64,000 nucleotides of DNA, taken from contig CM030943.1 in the NCBI GenBank assembly GCA_018136815.1, positions 2,310,055 to 2,374,054 on the forward strand, in the 5' to 3' direction. The notes under the pieces are model-generated. The model did not search any database. It was not told the DNA's origin and saw only the letters and a program-made list of their open reading frames with translations. Of the stretch, positions 18,784-32,204 are shown piece after piece. The position numbers and the translations under genes were made by a program. Origin of the DNA: Isochrysis galbana. Taxonomy: Eukaryota > Haptophyta > Isochrysidales > Isochrysidaceae. The stretch's first letter is position 1. Every line of letters starts with the position of its first letter.

Positions 18784-21700
18784 ATGGAGGCACTCGCCAA
18801 GCTCGACTCGAAGAACTCTCAGGTGAGCTTCCACTCCGCCAGAGAGAGAGAGGGGGGGGGGGGGGGGAGCGAGGGAGGGACGGAGAGGGGGAGGGGAGGG
18901 AATCGATTGTGGCACCTTGCTCTCGCGGGCGGCCCGCCGGGGCCACGCGGAGCAGCGTAGTTCCTCCTGGCCTCAGTCTGCTCGGAGCGTCTCCCGTGCC
19001 GTTAACCAGCCAGCCACTCATGCTCAATCCTCACCTAATGGTTGGCGCAGGAATCGCTCCGCGGTCTAGCAGACCTGACTGACCTGGTCGAGGGGGCACA
19101 GGCCGATGCGGCGGCTCGGTTGGCCGAGAAGATCCGCAGCACGGGCACTGTTGGACTCCTTGCCGCTTTCATCGAAGAAAAGGATGTCGCGGTGCGCATG
19201 CAGCCGCACACACGAGCCACAAAGTCGGCTTGCTTTTCTCTTCAATGTACTTTATGGCGCAGTGTGGATTGCTGGCACAGCCTTTACCATGCGTGTGGCT
19301 CGTGTCGCTACACAGGTTCACCTGCGTGCGCTGATCATTTTGGCCAACATTTTGAGCAACGCCTTCGAGCCCAACGCAGCGCTCACACGGGCCATCGTTC
19401 GCGCCTACCGAATCCCCGCACGAGTGGCACGCCATCTCAAGTCGGACGACACGATGACAGTGCTCTATTCTGTTGCGCTGCTTCAGAACGCTTGCAGCGA
19501 CCCGATCATCGCACGGCAGGCCACCGAAGAGAAGGTTGCACGCCGTGGTCTCGAAAGGCTACTTGAATCACCCGATGCGCGCATCGCTCACTACGCAGCC
19601 GGCGCCCTTACCAATATGCGGGGTGTAGTCGAGGCGGATGTGGGGCCTCAACCCTTGGGGAAAAGGAGCGCCTGGCAGCGCTTCATATTCAGTGGGCGAG
19701 CTGGTGTTCCGCGACGCGTATCTATCACTGCCAAATCAGAGCAACTCCTCGCTCGATTCGGTGAGAAAGATTTGCTAGCGCCAGTACATGCGGCGCAAGA
19801 GCCTCATACACATCAGCCAAAGTCCACATCACCGCCCTCTTCCGATGCATCATCGGAACACCAGGCTGCTCTGGCCTCTGCACGCAAATCTCCTCCCGCG
19901 ATTGGCAATGGTCAAGATGCTCACATGCGCACACAGGGACGCGAGGACTGGGCTGTGAAACCGCGGAACGAGGCGCAAGAAAGGATGACGCGCCAACACC
20001 AAGGTCAGGAATGGGCAGCTTTGGAGACATCGTCAGCGCCGGGTTATATGGCGGCGTCTGCACCCGTTCATGCGCACAGCGTGTCTGGCATGACACATTC
20101 GTTGACCTGTGGACCTATGATGGTCGGGCCTGTGACGCATCTTTCCATAGCTCATTCCCACGAGCCTGCTGCCGCCGGTGCAAACATCGGCTCATCTGCT
20201 GCCTTGGAAGCTCCTGCTGACTGGGGAGAGACACCGGCTATCTCTGCACTCAAAAATATGCTCCACAACAGCTGCTCTTCTTCATCGGAAAGACAGCCGC
20301 AAGGCGGTATCAAGGGTACCAATTTCGGCACTCCAACCTCGTTGGAGTTGCTCAATGTTGAAAGCACCACTGATGCGCCCACCAACGGCAATTCCGCCAA
20401 GGCTTCTGATGCTGCGGAGGCGCTAGATGTCCTTCCTGCCTTGGGTGCGCGACTACTATCCTCTGACGAAACCGTGGTCGATGATGCGCTGGCCATCCTC
20501 GGAGAGGTCGTCGGGGAGGCGTACGGAGAGGATGGACTGCGACTTGGGGAGAAGTTACGCTCGCTGAATATCATCATGAGCGCGAGTTTGCTGCTAGCCA
20601 GCCCTTCAAATGCAATTGTGAAGCAGGTAAGCTATGTGCAGATTCCACCTCTGCAACGAGGTCGTGGGTCCCTCCGACTTCTCCATGCCATCGTGCCCAC
20701 CACAGCGCGCACGCTACACGAGCCAAGCCACAAGAGAGCCGCGTCTTTGACTTGCGTGATTCGAATCCTTGTCCGACCATATTCAGGCACTTGTCATTTT
20801 GGGTAACCTTACCTCTGACGCGGTCGATCCACGCTGTGCGCTAACCAAGATAGTTCTGCTGCAGGCTGGTGCCGAGTTCCGATTGCTACCGCTGCTTTCA
20901 TCCACCGATGAGGCGGTGCTCGTCTACACATGTGCCGTCTTGCTCAACTTGTGCAAGGATTCCGCGTGGTCGGCCACACTTGGTCGGCAAGGCACAGTAG
21001 CTCGGTTGCAGCTTCTCGTGCAGCACTCCAACCCTGATGTGAGCCGCTACGCCGCCGGCATACTACGCAACATCCAAATCCAGGTCACTGCCAACATCGG
21101 TGTGGCTAGCGCGGCAGCAACTACGAAGATGGCACGTCGAGCAGTCCAGGCGCGCGCAAATGCGCTCCGTCGGCGCAATGCGGCGCGCAAGATCGAGCGA
21201 GCGCGGCGCGCGCAGCTGCATGCGAGGGGAGGCGCCGTTGGCGCGGAAGAGAAGGCGCGCAAAGTGCAGCAGCTCTATGCCGATACTGACGAGCTGTTGC
21301 ATCCTTATGCGGCGCTGCAAGCACGGACGGGTGCCCCCTTGGTACAACCCATGCCGCCACCGAATGCCGCCGAGCACCCACTGCGTACCGCCAAGGAACG
21401 CGCGCGCCAAGCTCGTGAAGAACGTCGACGGGAGTACCACTGCGAGAAGCTACGCACCTTTATAGCATCTCGCGCTATCCAGCGCGCGTGGCGACGCGAG
21501 GTGCTCCACGACGGGCCACCAGCAAACCCTTTCTGGTTGAGGAAGGGCTCTCAGCGGCATGCTTTAACGCCTCAGCTGTCACCGCCTCCGTCGCGGCCAC
21601 CTAGGCCCTCGTCGAAGCCGTCAAGGACCGCTTCGCGGCCGGCGTCGCAGGGGAATAAAAGCATTGCGCAATCTGAGACACGATTGTGTGAGGGGTCTAT

Positions 21701-24700
21701 GGGCCTTGACGCATCGAGCTCTACTTCAAATGTCGAGACGAGATCAGTTAGTGATTCTCACCTAGGGACAGCTAGAGTCCATGGGCATGCGAATACCACA
21801 CCATACAGCTCAGATGCACCCATCGGTGCTCACGAGAGCAACATGGCGGCAGCAACCCAAGAGCAAAGGGACTTGCCTCGCAACGCTCAAGCCACTATTG
21901 CCGAGCAGCCGACGGCGGCCAGTATCGAAAGTCTTGGTTCATCCCCCGATCTCTCAACCAAGATGCTCGGAGAGAAGGCCAAGACACCTGACGCCGACTA
22001 CGCGCATGAACCTGAGCGAAAGGCACCAGCAACAGCTGGACCGCCCGGAGGCAACGAGGGCAGTGCTATTCCGACGGCACGTATCGTGTCACGTGATGGC
22101 ACGAGAGTGATGGACACCTGGAATACTCCCAGCAGGGATCCAAGTGCATCTCTTGTTGTAGCGCATGAGGGAGATGACGACACTTTATCAGACTTTGCGG
22201 GCGCCGATGAATTAGAGTATGCGATGAAGGTTCTCGAAGATTCGGAGGCAGCACTGACGCTGGCAAGGGCAGCTAGCTTAGCCGCGGTGGAGGCGGCTAC
22301 TGCGGCCGCGGCCGCAGAAGCTGAGGCGTCTCAGGTATTTGAGGAGCAGGGTGAGGCGGAGTTTCCATTCAATGAAGCTGCTACTCAAGTGGCCATTCCT
22401 GCTCCTGCGTTGGACATCAGCGCAACGCCCGAGGCTGGAACCAAAGCAGTCACAGCCGCGTCGAGTGCAGATGCCAACCCAGCCGCAGCTGAGTCTACCG
22501 AGCTGAAAGCAGCGGTCGAAGGGGAGGCTGGCGGCGCTTCGGCACTAGCGGCCGAGATGTTGGTTGCCGCTGTTGCTGAATCCGATAGCGCAGCCGTTGC
22601 GATGGCGGGGGACGAGGCGGTGGCTGCCTCCGCCACGGAAGCTGAAGGCGCTGGGGTCGCAGCGGTCATTGCAGAGGGTTTGGCTGCAGCTGAGGTTTTG
22701 GTAGGCAAGACTCCTGCTATGGCCGCGGGTTCTGAGCTGTCTGCCGCCGCTACTACGGAAGCCGAAGTTGCCCGAACTGCAATGAAAGCCAAGGCGACGG
22801 CGATGGCTGATGCTGCCAAAGCTGAAGCGGAGGCTGAGGTGTTGGGTGCAGCTGAGGCCGAGGAAGTGGTGGCGGCGCACATTGAAGCGGCGGCTGCCGC
22901 TGCCGCCGCTACTGCGGCGAAGGCGGAGGCGGCTGAGGCTGAGGTCGCTAGAGTAGTTGCGGAAGCTGCGGCGGCATCTCAAATCCACGTCGCCGGAATG
23001 GTTGCCGTTACGGCAGAGGTGGCAGCTACAACCGCCGCTGTTGGTGCAAGGATGGCGGCCGCCGCGGTGGCAAACGCACTTCATCAAGTGCCTCAAGCGG
23101 TGGCAGCTGAAGTAGGAGTGACTGCAGCTGCCAAAGCGGTGTCGCTCTCCTTGGACACAGTAGCCGCAATAGAAGCCCAGCATCGTGAAAAAGCCGCAGT
23201 CGCGATTCAGTCGATTGCACGCGGCCGCTGGAGCAGAGAGATGCACAAAAGATTGCTCGACGCGCAAGTAGTGGAGGAGGCCGAACGCCGAGCGCGGGCG
23301 GCCACAGTAGTACAAACGCGCAGCCGTGGCCAGCGTGCCCGCCGAGCAACCCAGCATTTGCGGGAGGAGGAGGCCGAAGCAGCAGCAACAGCTGTCGCTA
23401 CCACGGCTGCCGTGGCCGTACAAAGACGAGTGCGCGGCATTCTTGCGCGCCGGGCTGTGGTGAAGATCAAGGAGCTCAAAGTCATCGAGGCCGCAGCTAT
23501 TGCGCAGGCCGCCACCATGGCTCGTGCAGCGACCGTTTTACAGGCGCGCGCGCGCGTCCACATTGCCATGAACGTGGCACGCGAGACCACACGCTTGCGG
23601 GCAAAGGCCGAGGTTGCAGCCAAACTTGCGGCAGAAGAGAGGGCTCGTGCGACGGAGGCCGCAGTGCTGATGATACAACGGTACGCGCGCCGACGAGCGG
23701 GAGTACGTGTAGCACAGGCGGAGCGGGCGGCGTTGCGCTCGCAGCGAGCCGCTATCACGGTTCAAAAGTATGCGCGCGCACGTGCCGCTCGGCAGCTTGC
23801 AGCGGACATCCGCGAAACGAGGCGGCCGCGTGAAGTCGGCGCAGCCATTGCCATGCAGCCGGCAGCGGAAGGGGAAGTATATGATGGCCAGCCTGCACAC
23901 TCGAGCCCCGTGAGATTGATGCTTCGCATCAAAAGCGCGGACGAGACAGAGGTGGCCATGTCCGCGCGGCGAATAGAATCGGAGCGGGATGCGGCTAAGC
24001 GATTCCAGGCCGAGTGTGCGCATAAGCAGGCCATCGAGCGTCGAGCAGAGGTTGTGTTCAGCCAGGCGCGCTTGCGCAATGAAATGATCGCCGAGCGGTT
24101 GCGTGCCGAAGCGGCTGCCGCCGAAGCGGCGGCACAGCGCGAGGCCGAGCTCCGTGCGGAGGAGGAGGCGCGTCAGCGGAAGGAGGCGCAGCGCATAGAG
24201 CGTGAGCGACATTACGCCACTCTAGCCATTCAAGTCCGGGTGCGTGCGAAACGGCGCCATCGTGACTTCTTGGAGCGCCGCCGGCTCGCAGCTGAGCGCA
24301 ACCGGATGGAGCGAATTCAGCAACTCATGTACTTAGCCGTCGTCACGAAAATACAGCGGCACTTCCGCTGTGTGTTGAAATGGCGGCTGCAACAAAAGTT
24401 GGAGGCTGCCTCCCGTTTGCTCCAGCGATACGCCCGCGGCTGGCTTGCCCGCTTGCGCCGTGTGCGGATACGCATGCGAGAAGCACGCCGCCGAAAACAT
24501 TTGGAGTTGCGCGCCCGTGTCCATCTTGGACGCAACGACGTGACGCGAGCTATCGGCTGGAGCTCCTACGCACGCGTGAAGACCAGCAAAGCCGTCGCCG
24601 AGGAACAGTTCACCCGTTTCGGTGAGCTGGATGGCGTGCGTGCGGCTCGTGTCTCCCGGCCGCTATCGCCAAGGGGGCCACTTGGCGATGGGTCGTTTCC

Positions 24701-25112
24701 ACATAGCATGCATCCTCTGGAGCGAGAGGCTGGCGAGCTAGGATCGAGATCTCGCCTGGACCTCGCGTACACGTACAACGCCGTACCTACTTTCGACTAT
24801 GCACGCGAGCGTTCCGAATTGATGCGCCTGATCAAATCTGAACGGGTCGCGGCGACCACTCGGCCGTATGAGCAGTCGCTTGGGGGCAGGAAGTTGCGAG
24901 AAGCTGGCCTGAAGCTGCCCCCCATTGCGATGCGTTTGCCTCCACACGGAGCAGTCGGCGCACGGAAATGGAGTGGCGATCCGGCTGCCACGCGAGGTCC
25001 AGCGACGGCGAGGCGGTCGGGTGTGGGCGATGGCACTAGCGCATTCAGCAAGCCCAAGGCGCAACAGCCCGTCCAACCTCATCCCGAACCGCCGCAAGCG
25101 GCATGGCAGTAG
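18784..25112 (+). CDS. Armadillo-repeat / IQ-motif protein, 4 exons
   Basis: Exons 18784-18822, 19051-19191, 19316-20626 and 20787-25112, all GT-AG and in frame, give about 1938 aa. Two armadillo-type blocks are visible. The first spans residues 14 to about 200 (LRALIILANILSNAFEPNAA; IAHYAAGALTNMR); the second starts near 490 (ALVILGNLTSDAVDP; VLVYTCAVLLNLCKD; SRYAAGILRN). A Ser/Pro-rich stretch follows, then an Ala/Glu-rich helical segment (about 970-1290). After that come around nine IQ-like motifs (about 1300-1720), for example AIQSIARGRWSR, VQKYARARAAR and LLQRYARGWLARLRR; one more near 727 reads AIQRAWRR. IQ motifs bind calmodulin or EF-hand proteins. The layout suggests a scaffold, perhaps cytoskeletal or ciliary (inference). 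I cannot name an orthologue. The 39-base first exon rests on one ATG plus splice sites. Confidence 0.78.
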
Positions 25113-25829
25113 CCCCATTTGGCCCAAGGGTCAATGGTTTCGCTCACTTAGTGGAGGTCTTGCTATGCGCATACCTTGTCTTAACGTAATGGTGGCGCGA
25201 GTCTGAGGCCGTCGGGCGCTGTGCGCGTGCGTTCAACAGAACGCTTAGCTTTGATCGTGGGTGAGCCTAATTAAGACGGTGAGGAGGGAGGTCGTGGGGT
25301 ACAGTGTGGGAGTGAGGGCAGTAGTCTAGCCATCTAGCACTCACATTTTTCTTCATGAAATGCCACGGACAGTATAGTTCGTCGACTTAACGTACTACGT
25401 GCTGTTCCTCACTCCACTTCAATGCACGTCAATGTGCCCATGAGCCATGAGCCCGTTCCATCAAATACCATGTGTGACGCACATCTCCTCAGCAAATCGC
25501 GTGCCTTGGCCTTCGTCCGGACCGGAATCGACAGAGGATATAGTTTTTGCCGATAGACACACAGTAAAGGGCTCCTGCGCAACACCCTGCTGTTGGTCTC
25601 TTTCGCCGTGTCATGTTCACGCTTGGGTTGGTGTGGCTTCGGAGTTCGGAGCGCAAGGAAGAGCATGGGCTGCATCAAGCATCAAGCATCAACCATTTCG
25701 CACACATCACCACGTTGGTAAACCTCATTACATTCTTACCGCACATGCACATGCGGCCATGCATGGACCCACTACTTTCACGCAGGACACTTTCTACAGC
25801 CCCCCACTCCCCCGGCCCTTTCCCCTCCT
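25113..25829. other. Intergenic DNA, no gene recognised
   Basis: Frames up to 180 aa cross this stretch (25447-25989 plus) without domains. I see no supported gene. Confidence 0.4.
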
Positions 25830-25911
25830 CCGCCGCGCCTGCCGCCGGCTTGCCTCCCTCCTGCTCATCTCCTCATTGCCCTCAGACCCAATGGGTCATC
25901 CCAATTCGTCA
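25830..25911 (+). repeat. Dispersed repeat, copy 1
   Basis: The text cgccgcgcctgccgccggct, then tcattgccctcaga, then atgggtcatcccaattcgtca is matched at 46594-46663 with substitutions and one indel. The second copy lies within a Ser/Pro-rich element ORF, so this is probably part of the same element family. Confidence 0.6.
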
Positions 25912-26083
25912 CCGTGGCATCACTCTGAGCGTCTGTCGGACGGAGTTGTGCACGGATCTGCGCAATCTCGCGAGCATGCGCGTTGGTGATGGTGATGGTG
26001 CGAAGGCTTCTCCCGCTTGCCGCTTGCGCTCATCCAGCATCCAGGTCGCAGACCGCCTTTGCAACTTTGAGGAGAAGTGTCTG

Positions 26084-26150
26084 GTAGGGCGGTCAAACAG
26101 GGCTTCTAACTTCTAAGGGTGAAAATTCACTTAGTCAAGATTGAGGTTTT
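26084..26150 (-). repeat. Dispersed repeat terminus, inverted copy
   Basis: It begins gtagggcggtcaaacagggc and continues taaccttagaag-like sequence in reverse to gattgaggtttt. This is the reverse complement of the last 67 bases of the repeats at 6097-6318 and 41524-41737, with a few substitutions. Confidence 0.75.
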
Positions 26151-26578
26151 CAGAGAGAGGACGGCAGCGCAGCAGAGAGAGAGAAGGAAGGGGAGGGGTG
26201 GGGAAAGGCGGGAAAATGATGGGCCCCCCGTCGGTATGCCCATCACGTTAGGAAGTAGACTCGGCGTGTGCGGTGTGCGAAACGGTCGTCGGGCCGTCCC
26301 ATCTCTCTCTCTCAGCATTTGCTCTGGGAGCGGGGCGAGAGAGCGGAGGGGAGGGGCGAGAAAATTAGAATAAAAAGCCGTCAGAGACGTGAGATTAGGT
26401 TTGTGAGAAGGGGGGGAAGAAAGAGGGCGGCGGGGCGAGGTGAAGTAGAAAAAAGAGAGAGAGTGTGTGGTAGTAATAGTGTCTGTCCCTTGGGGCGCGA
26501 CCATAGAGAAAAGCAAGAGAGAAGGAGAGAGGGAGGGGGAGAGAGAGGGAGAGAGGGAGAGAGAGAGAGCTTAGGTCG
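26151..26578. promoter_or_regulatory. GA-rich region upstream of the 26579 gene
   Basis: Purine-rich with GA runs, especially 26515-26570, ending at the ATG. No gene was recognised; the overlapping minus frames are Ser/Leu/Pro artefacts. Confidence 0.4.
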
Positions 26579-29500
26579 ATGGCGGCGCGACGCCTGTCTG
26601 CTGCGGCGCCCTCTTCCTCGGAACTCGCGCGCCTCGCCGGCTCTGCCTCCCACCTTCTCTCCTCCCTCTCATGGCTTTCCTCCACAGAGCCCGCAAGCGC
26701 CGCCGCTCGCTCAGCAGCCCTCTTAGAGCCTCTCTCCAAGCTGGAGCAACTGAGGCACCTGAGGGAGGCGCTCTCGCGGATGAGTACGGAGCTCTTACCT
26801 GCGCCGCTCGCCGATACGGCAGCCGACTACGGCGTCGAGCTGGGCCAAGAGCTGCTGGGCGCCGCTGCCGCAGCGCTCGCTGCACTCGATACAGTCGAGC
26901 GCGCGGCCGCTGCGATGGACGAGCCGGTGGCGCTCGTGAGGCATGAGCTGAAGGAGGCGGCCGAGAGGCTCAAAGCCAATGCGCCAGGGCTGCGCCGGCC
27001 CGCGCGACTGGCGCGCCGGGCCGAGGCTCTGCTCAGCTCGATAGGCAAGCAATCGGCCGAGCCTGCCAATGCGCCGAGGGCGGTCGTGGATCAGCCCGGC
27101 GAGCAGGCCAGGTCGGAGGCGCGTGCGATCCGCGAGGCGACGCAAAAGGTGGACGACATGTCCGCACCGCTGCACGCGCTTTCATCCACGACGCGGCGTG
27201 TGCAAGCGGCCACTAAGCCGCTGAGCATCAGCGTGCTGCCTTGGCAGCGGCTGCTCGCAGTGGGTGAGTCAGTGGTGACAGCCATCGGCGAGGTAGCTGG
27301 CCAGTTGCGTGCACTGGCTGCTGCGATTGAGCAGGCGGGCCCGCCCAAGAAGAGCAAGAAGAAAGGGGCCGGTCCATCGGCGCCTCCCCCAGCGTTGGAG
27401 GCGGCGCTACGGGAAATGCGTGTTGATGCCCTCAAAAACGATCTCGGCGCCTTTCGGCGCCACGCGGAGGCGGCTGCTCTGAGCGCAGCGGAGGTAAGAT
27501 GTGTCGGGGAGGCGGAGCGTCCGTTGAGAGCGGTGCCGAGGACATCACGGCGACGCAGCGCGCCAAACCACCTCGAGCGGGCGCGCACTCAGACCTCCTT
27601 ACCGTCCTGCCGCAGATGGAACTTCCGACGGCGCAGTGGCCCGCAGTCAAGGCGTGGCCGTCGAATGAATTGGCAGATGAGGTGTTGTCAGCTCTTCGAG
27701 CGGCGCTCGTGGTTGCAGGCTCCGAGATGCCGGATGGCGATGTGGACGCAGAAGCGGAAGAGGAGGTGCGTCGGCTGGGTCAGGGAATGAAAGGCGAGCC
27801 GAGTGCGACCGCTGACATCGAGACTAAGCATGTGTTGCCCTGGACTACCGCCCTCATTCCTTCCCATGGCTCACAGGAGGAGGCTGCGGAGGCGGACGCT
27901 GAGGAGGCGATTGTCCTTGTCGGCGCCGATGCAGCCGGGCCAGGGCTGCAACCTGACCAGCTCGAGGTCGCCTTCGAGCGCCTGACCGCCGCAGCGCGCT
28001 CGTTGCGCGAGCCCTTTACACCATCGGCGGCCAAGCTGGCACCTGCCTCCGCATCCTTTGCACGTGCATTGTCCGCATTCATGGCTGCCGCCGAGTCTCG
28101 CGTTGCGGCGGTGACCTTCGCGGCCGAGCACTTCCGCTCTCCCGGTAAGAGCAGCGCTCCACTAGGCCAGATGCGGCACGCCGCGCTCGGAATCGAGGGC
28201 GTGTGCGCCGCCCTAGCCACTTCCAAGCACGCGGACGTGAAGGCCGCATGCGCCAGGGCGAAGAGGGTGTGCGCATTGTGCGCCAAGCTGTCAGAGCGGA
28301 TCGCTAAGGTGGTGACCACCGCGACCGACAAGGTGGCAGCGCCCGCCTCAAAGCTCGAGCGCGCCGCGGGGCGGATGTCCGAGCTGTTCGCTGCGACGAA
28401 GGATGCCGTAGGCAGCGCGTATCAAGCGTCCGCAGCAATCCAGATGACGATGGACGAGGATTTGGGGACGGTGAGTCGCCAATCCACAGAGTTGCCTCAA
28501 CATCGCAATCGCCCCATCCCGCCTTAGCTCGCAGCACTCAGGTTGCTCAGGTTGGCGTGTCACCCCTCTTCGCAGGCCGTGACCGCGAGGTGTGACACGG
28601 GGGCCTCGGTGTGCTCCGCAGCGGCCGAAGCGCTCTCCCTGGCCGCCGCTGCGACAGAGACGCTCGACACGTCGAAGATGAGCCTAGCCTTCAAACCATT
28701 CATCGACATGGTCAAGTGTCTAGATGTGATGAATGCTGCCTTTGCCGACTTCAAGAGCACAACCGAGCCCATCCAGGCCGCGCCAAAGGTGGACCACGCG
28801 GGCGGCAAGACTGCGCCCATTGCGCCGCTCCTGCCACCGTTGCTTGCCGCCACGCTGAGCCTTGAGACGACGCTCAAGACGCTCACTGAGACGGTGGTCG
28901 CCCTTGAGGAATCGTCGGCTGCCGGCAAGGCTATCACGCTCAAGCCTCTTGTGTCCGCCACGCGCACACTGGGCGTGTTGCCGAAGGCTGTGATGGTCGA
29001 GGCGGCCTCTTCGTCCCTACGGGAGGGGCTGCAATTGCTTGGGGCGGGGATAGTTCCTGAGCAGGTTCCCGAGCCGGCGCCGCAGGTGGCGGTGCCAACC
29101 GCTTTAGTCGGCGGGGAGGCTCAAACTGCAGCCCCCGCCGCTGATGATGCCACTGCAGGCACAGCATCGCCGGCATCGGCGCCCATGGCAAACGAGAAAC
29201 AGCCGGCCGCAACGGGAAACATGCCTCCTGAGCGCCGTGGCGGCATCCGCTTGGGTCAGGCGCGCGCCAGCCGAGCAAGGTCTTACAAGCCTCCACCGCC
29301 TCCATCGCCAGCGAGGCCGATGACGGCCGAGAAGCTCTACCAAAAGATTATGCTAGAGCTCGAGCTGCATAGCTCAGAGCGGTCGCAGCTGCTCGCGGTG
29401 GTGAGGGCTGGCCTTAGTGTAATCTCGACAGCCTACATCGCCGCCACCATGCTAAGGACGCCGTGGAGTCCTCACCCACGTTCACGTGGGGCCGAGGACG

Positions 29501-32204
29501 GCGCGCAAGGCCGACCGCGGCTGTGCCAAGTGTGGCGCCTCTTCGGTCTGCTGCAACTCACCAAGATCGCCGAAACACACCGCCTCTCAGCACAGATTGG
29601 TGTGAGGCAGGCTCACACCTCCTTCGTGTCGTGGGAGGAGTTTGCGATTGGCCTCGTACGCATCGCGGATACCTTCGTCTCTGGACCCCACGGCGAACGC
29701 CTGACTCCAATGCCCTTGACGCCTCGGCTACAGCGTCTGCTATCCTTCCTGCGCCGTGGTGTGGGCTACCTCGAGGCTGCCCGTGCGGCCGCCGCCCCGC
29801 CGCCACATACGATTTCCACCTTTCATCGCCGGCGCGCCGCGTCGTGGGCGCAACTCTTCGAGATCATGTCCATGGGAAGCTCAACCGTTACACGCAACGC
29901 GGTAACCGCGCTCCTCTCGCATCGAGACGTCCTGGCGCCTGTCGCCGCCTCTCGAGCCTTTGTTCGCCTGAAGGCGAGAGGCGGTCCTATGGGGGCTGAG
30001 CTGCCGAGTTCTGAGCCGAGCTCCAGTGGCGCCAACATCAAGATGTCACAGCTGACTCCCCTGGAACTCGTCGAGGAGGTCGTGCGTGCGTCGGCAGCCG
30101 CATGCCCAGAGCTGCCCCTCCGCATCGCCCTCCGCCGGCAGTGGGGCCCGTTCCTCGAGCCAGGAGTCGTGGCCTTTCATTCTCTCGCGGCCTCGTTATC
30201 GCCCATGGCCAGCGAGTGTGCGGCCCACAACGCCGTCGCCCTCGAGGCTCTTTTCGCCCACCACTGCTCTTTCGGCTGGTAAGTTGTCCTAAAGCGTCCC
30301 ATGCTCCAGCGGGTAGCCTCGCCGGCACGCGCGTCTCACTGATCAGTTGTCGAATTGCATCGCCTGGCCCTTGGTGAACGTCTCCCACGCTATCCAACCT
30401 GTGCTTGAGTGATGTGCTTGGACCCTTGTTCGTACGTAGGCATGCCGGAGCCGCAACGCTCAATGCCGCGGAACTCCTCCTCGAGGAGCCTGGGTTTGTA
30501 CGCCTCGCCGGCTGCCTATGCAAGGACCGTCCGGCTGTGCGCTCCGTATTTCATCACTTCTCGTCAATGAAGGAGGGACGGCGACTCCTCAATCTTGATG
30601 GTTGTAGCACAGCGATGCTCCTACTCTCAGCTAGAGAGCACTTATTCCACGCACCGATAGAGGCAAGAAGCACAACTTCCAGCGGGCCCATGGCTGACGG
30701 GGACGAGGAGGAGGCTGAGACGCGGTCAACAGCGGAGGTGGACACGGAGCTGGAGCACATCCTGAGGACGAAGGCGGCTATAGCGGCACGCCTGAAGGTG
30801 GCGCTCGATACAGCGTTGGCTAGACTCGCGTTGGGCGAGAACCTCGCCGGTTCGGCCTTGCGCGCCTGGCCAACGTCTAGTGTTCGTCGGCTATTGGTGG
30901 AGCGGCTCAACTCCTTCGCTCTTCTCTTCTACGCTTATTCAGAGCCACTCGATGGCAGCGGTGGCGAGCGCGGCACTTCCTTGGAGGAGCTCATGCAGCT
31001 CGAGGCTGACTTTCGGCTCCACCAGCGGCTTGGATGTGCACGTTCGCGGGTACATGAGCTGCATGGAGCATACGGTGGTGGCAACATCTCGTTGCTCCAG
31101 CTCGCGCAGCTTTTGTGTGATCTTGGAGACACGCCGGCGATGCGGGCCGCCGTTCGTCCGGCCGCCGTAGGCATCCGCACCGGCACGGCTGCCGCGGTGC
31201 CAGCGGTCATGGACGTGTTGGCCCTCCAACTGAATACGGCTGCGGTTGCCACCCGAGAGGGCCATGCGCCGTTTGGCGGCATTCCCCTTCGCTCACGGCT
31301 GCTCGCCTTCGGCCGCTCTCTCCCCGAGCCTGAGGGTTTGCAATCCGTGGCCTCCGATGCTCGACAAGAAGCCCAATTGCGCGCCCTCGCGCCTGAGTTG
31401 GCCGGGCTCGCCGTACCGGAAAGTGAGATGCGCCGGACATTCAGCGCGCTCTTGGCCACCCAGGTATCGCAGGGTAGCGGCGCGCCCGCGGAGGGACTGG
31501 CGGTGCGTAGCGCCACCATGAAGGCCTTCGTTGGCGGCTCGGGAACGCAGACGGGCTGCGCCTACCCACTACTTCTAGAGGAGCAGATGCGGCCACCACC
31601 ATCATCGCCTGCGGTGGCTGCCTTGCTTAGTACGGCAACACACCTTGTCGAGCCGAAGGGCCGCGCTCTCACCGAGGCGGCCGTCGGCCTCTCTGGCGAA
31701 TCCGCCCGTCAAGCTATCGCAGCCCTAATAGAGGCGCGTACCACCTACGCTGCGGAGCTCGCCCCCGACGAGACCTTTCCTGCAAGGGCCTCCGTCTTCT
31801 TCCTATGCAAGATGTCGATGGCCTGCGCGGCCAATGCACAGCATCTAGCTGCCCTCGATTATGCGATGCAAGCGAGCCGTGCTGCGGACCAAATTGGCGC
31901 TCAGGCGGATCCTATCCACGCATGCGTCTACTGCGTGCTAGGCTCCGCAGCCTTCCGACTGAAGGGCTTCAACCTCGCCGCCGCCGCCTTTGTGCGTGCT
32001 CTAGCTGCTCGAGAGTGTAGCTCCGTCCACGTCCTCGACTTGACACTCGTTCTTAACAACTTGGGCGCCGCGCTCGAGTGCGCGGCGCAGCCCCGGCTAG
32101 CATTTCAGCTCTATCGAAGAGCGCACTTATTGTTAGGAAAAGAGGTGAGATGGGACCCTACCTTTACTCGAAGCGAGGTGCTCCGAACCTTAAAGAGGGC
32201 GTGA
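26579..32204 (+). CDS. Large helical protein with TPR-like C-terminus
   Basis: Exons 26579-27493, 27616-28470, 28576-30278 and 30440-32204, all GT-AG, give about 1745 aa. I do not recognise the family. Residues 1 to about 800 are Ala/Leu/Glu-rich and predicted helical by eye, with no membrane segments. Near 830 a proline stretch (KPPPPPSPARP) leads into a compact segment that might be EF-hand-like (AEKLYQKIMLELELHSSERS; HTSFVSWEEFAIGLVRIADT). The last 150 residues read like TPR pairs (AALDYAMQASRAADQIGAQ; AAFRLKGFNLAAAAFVRALA; LNNLGAALECAAQPRLAFQL). Base and codon use match neighbouring host genes. The start is the first in-frame ATG after the GA tract. An adaptor or scaffold role is inference only. 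The splicing model is well supported by frame continuity; the function is unknown. Confidence 0.75.

Noticed and set aside
20740-20790. tRNA-like T-loop string gattcgaatcc within an intron of the ARM/IQ gene
   Set aside because: The flanking bases do not form a T-stem, acceptor stem or anticodon arm on either strand.
22385-23758. Large minus-strand frames (165-292 aa) opposite the ARM/IQ gene
   Set aside because: They arise from the Ala-rich GCx codons of the sense gene and carry no domain.
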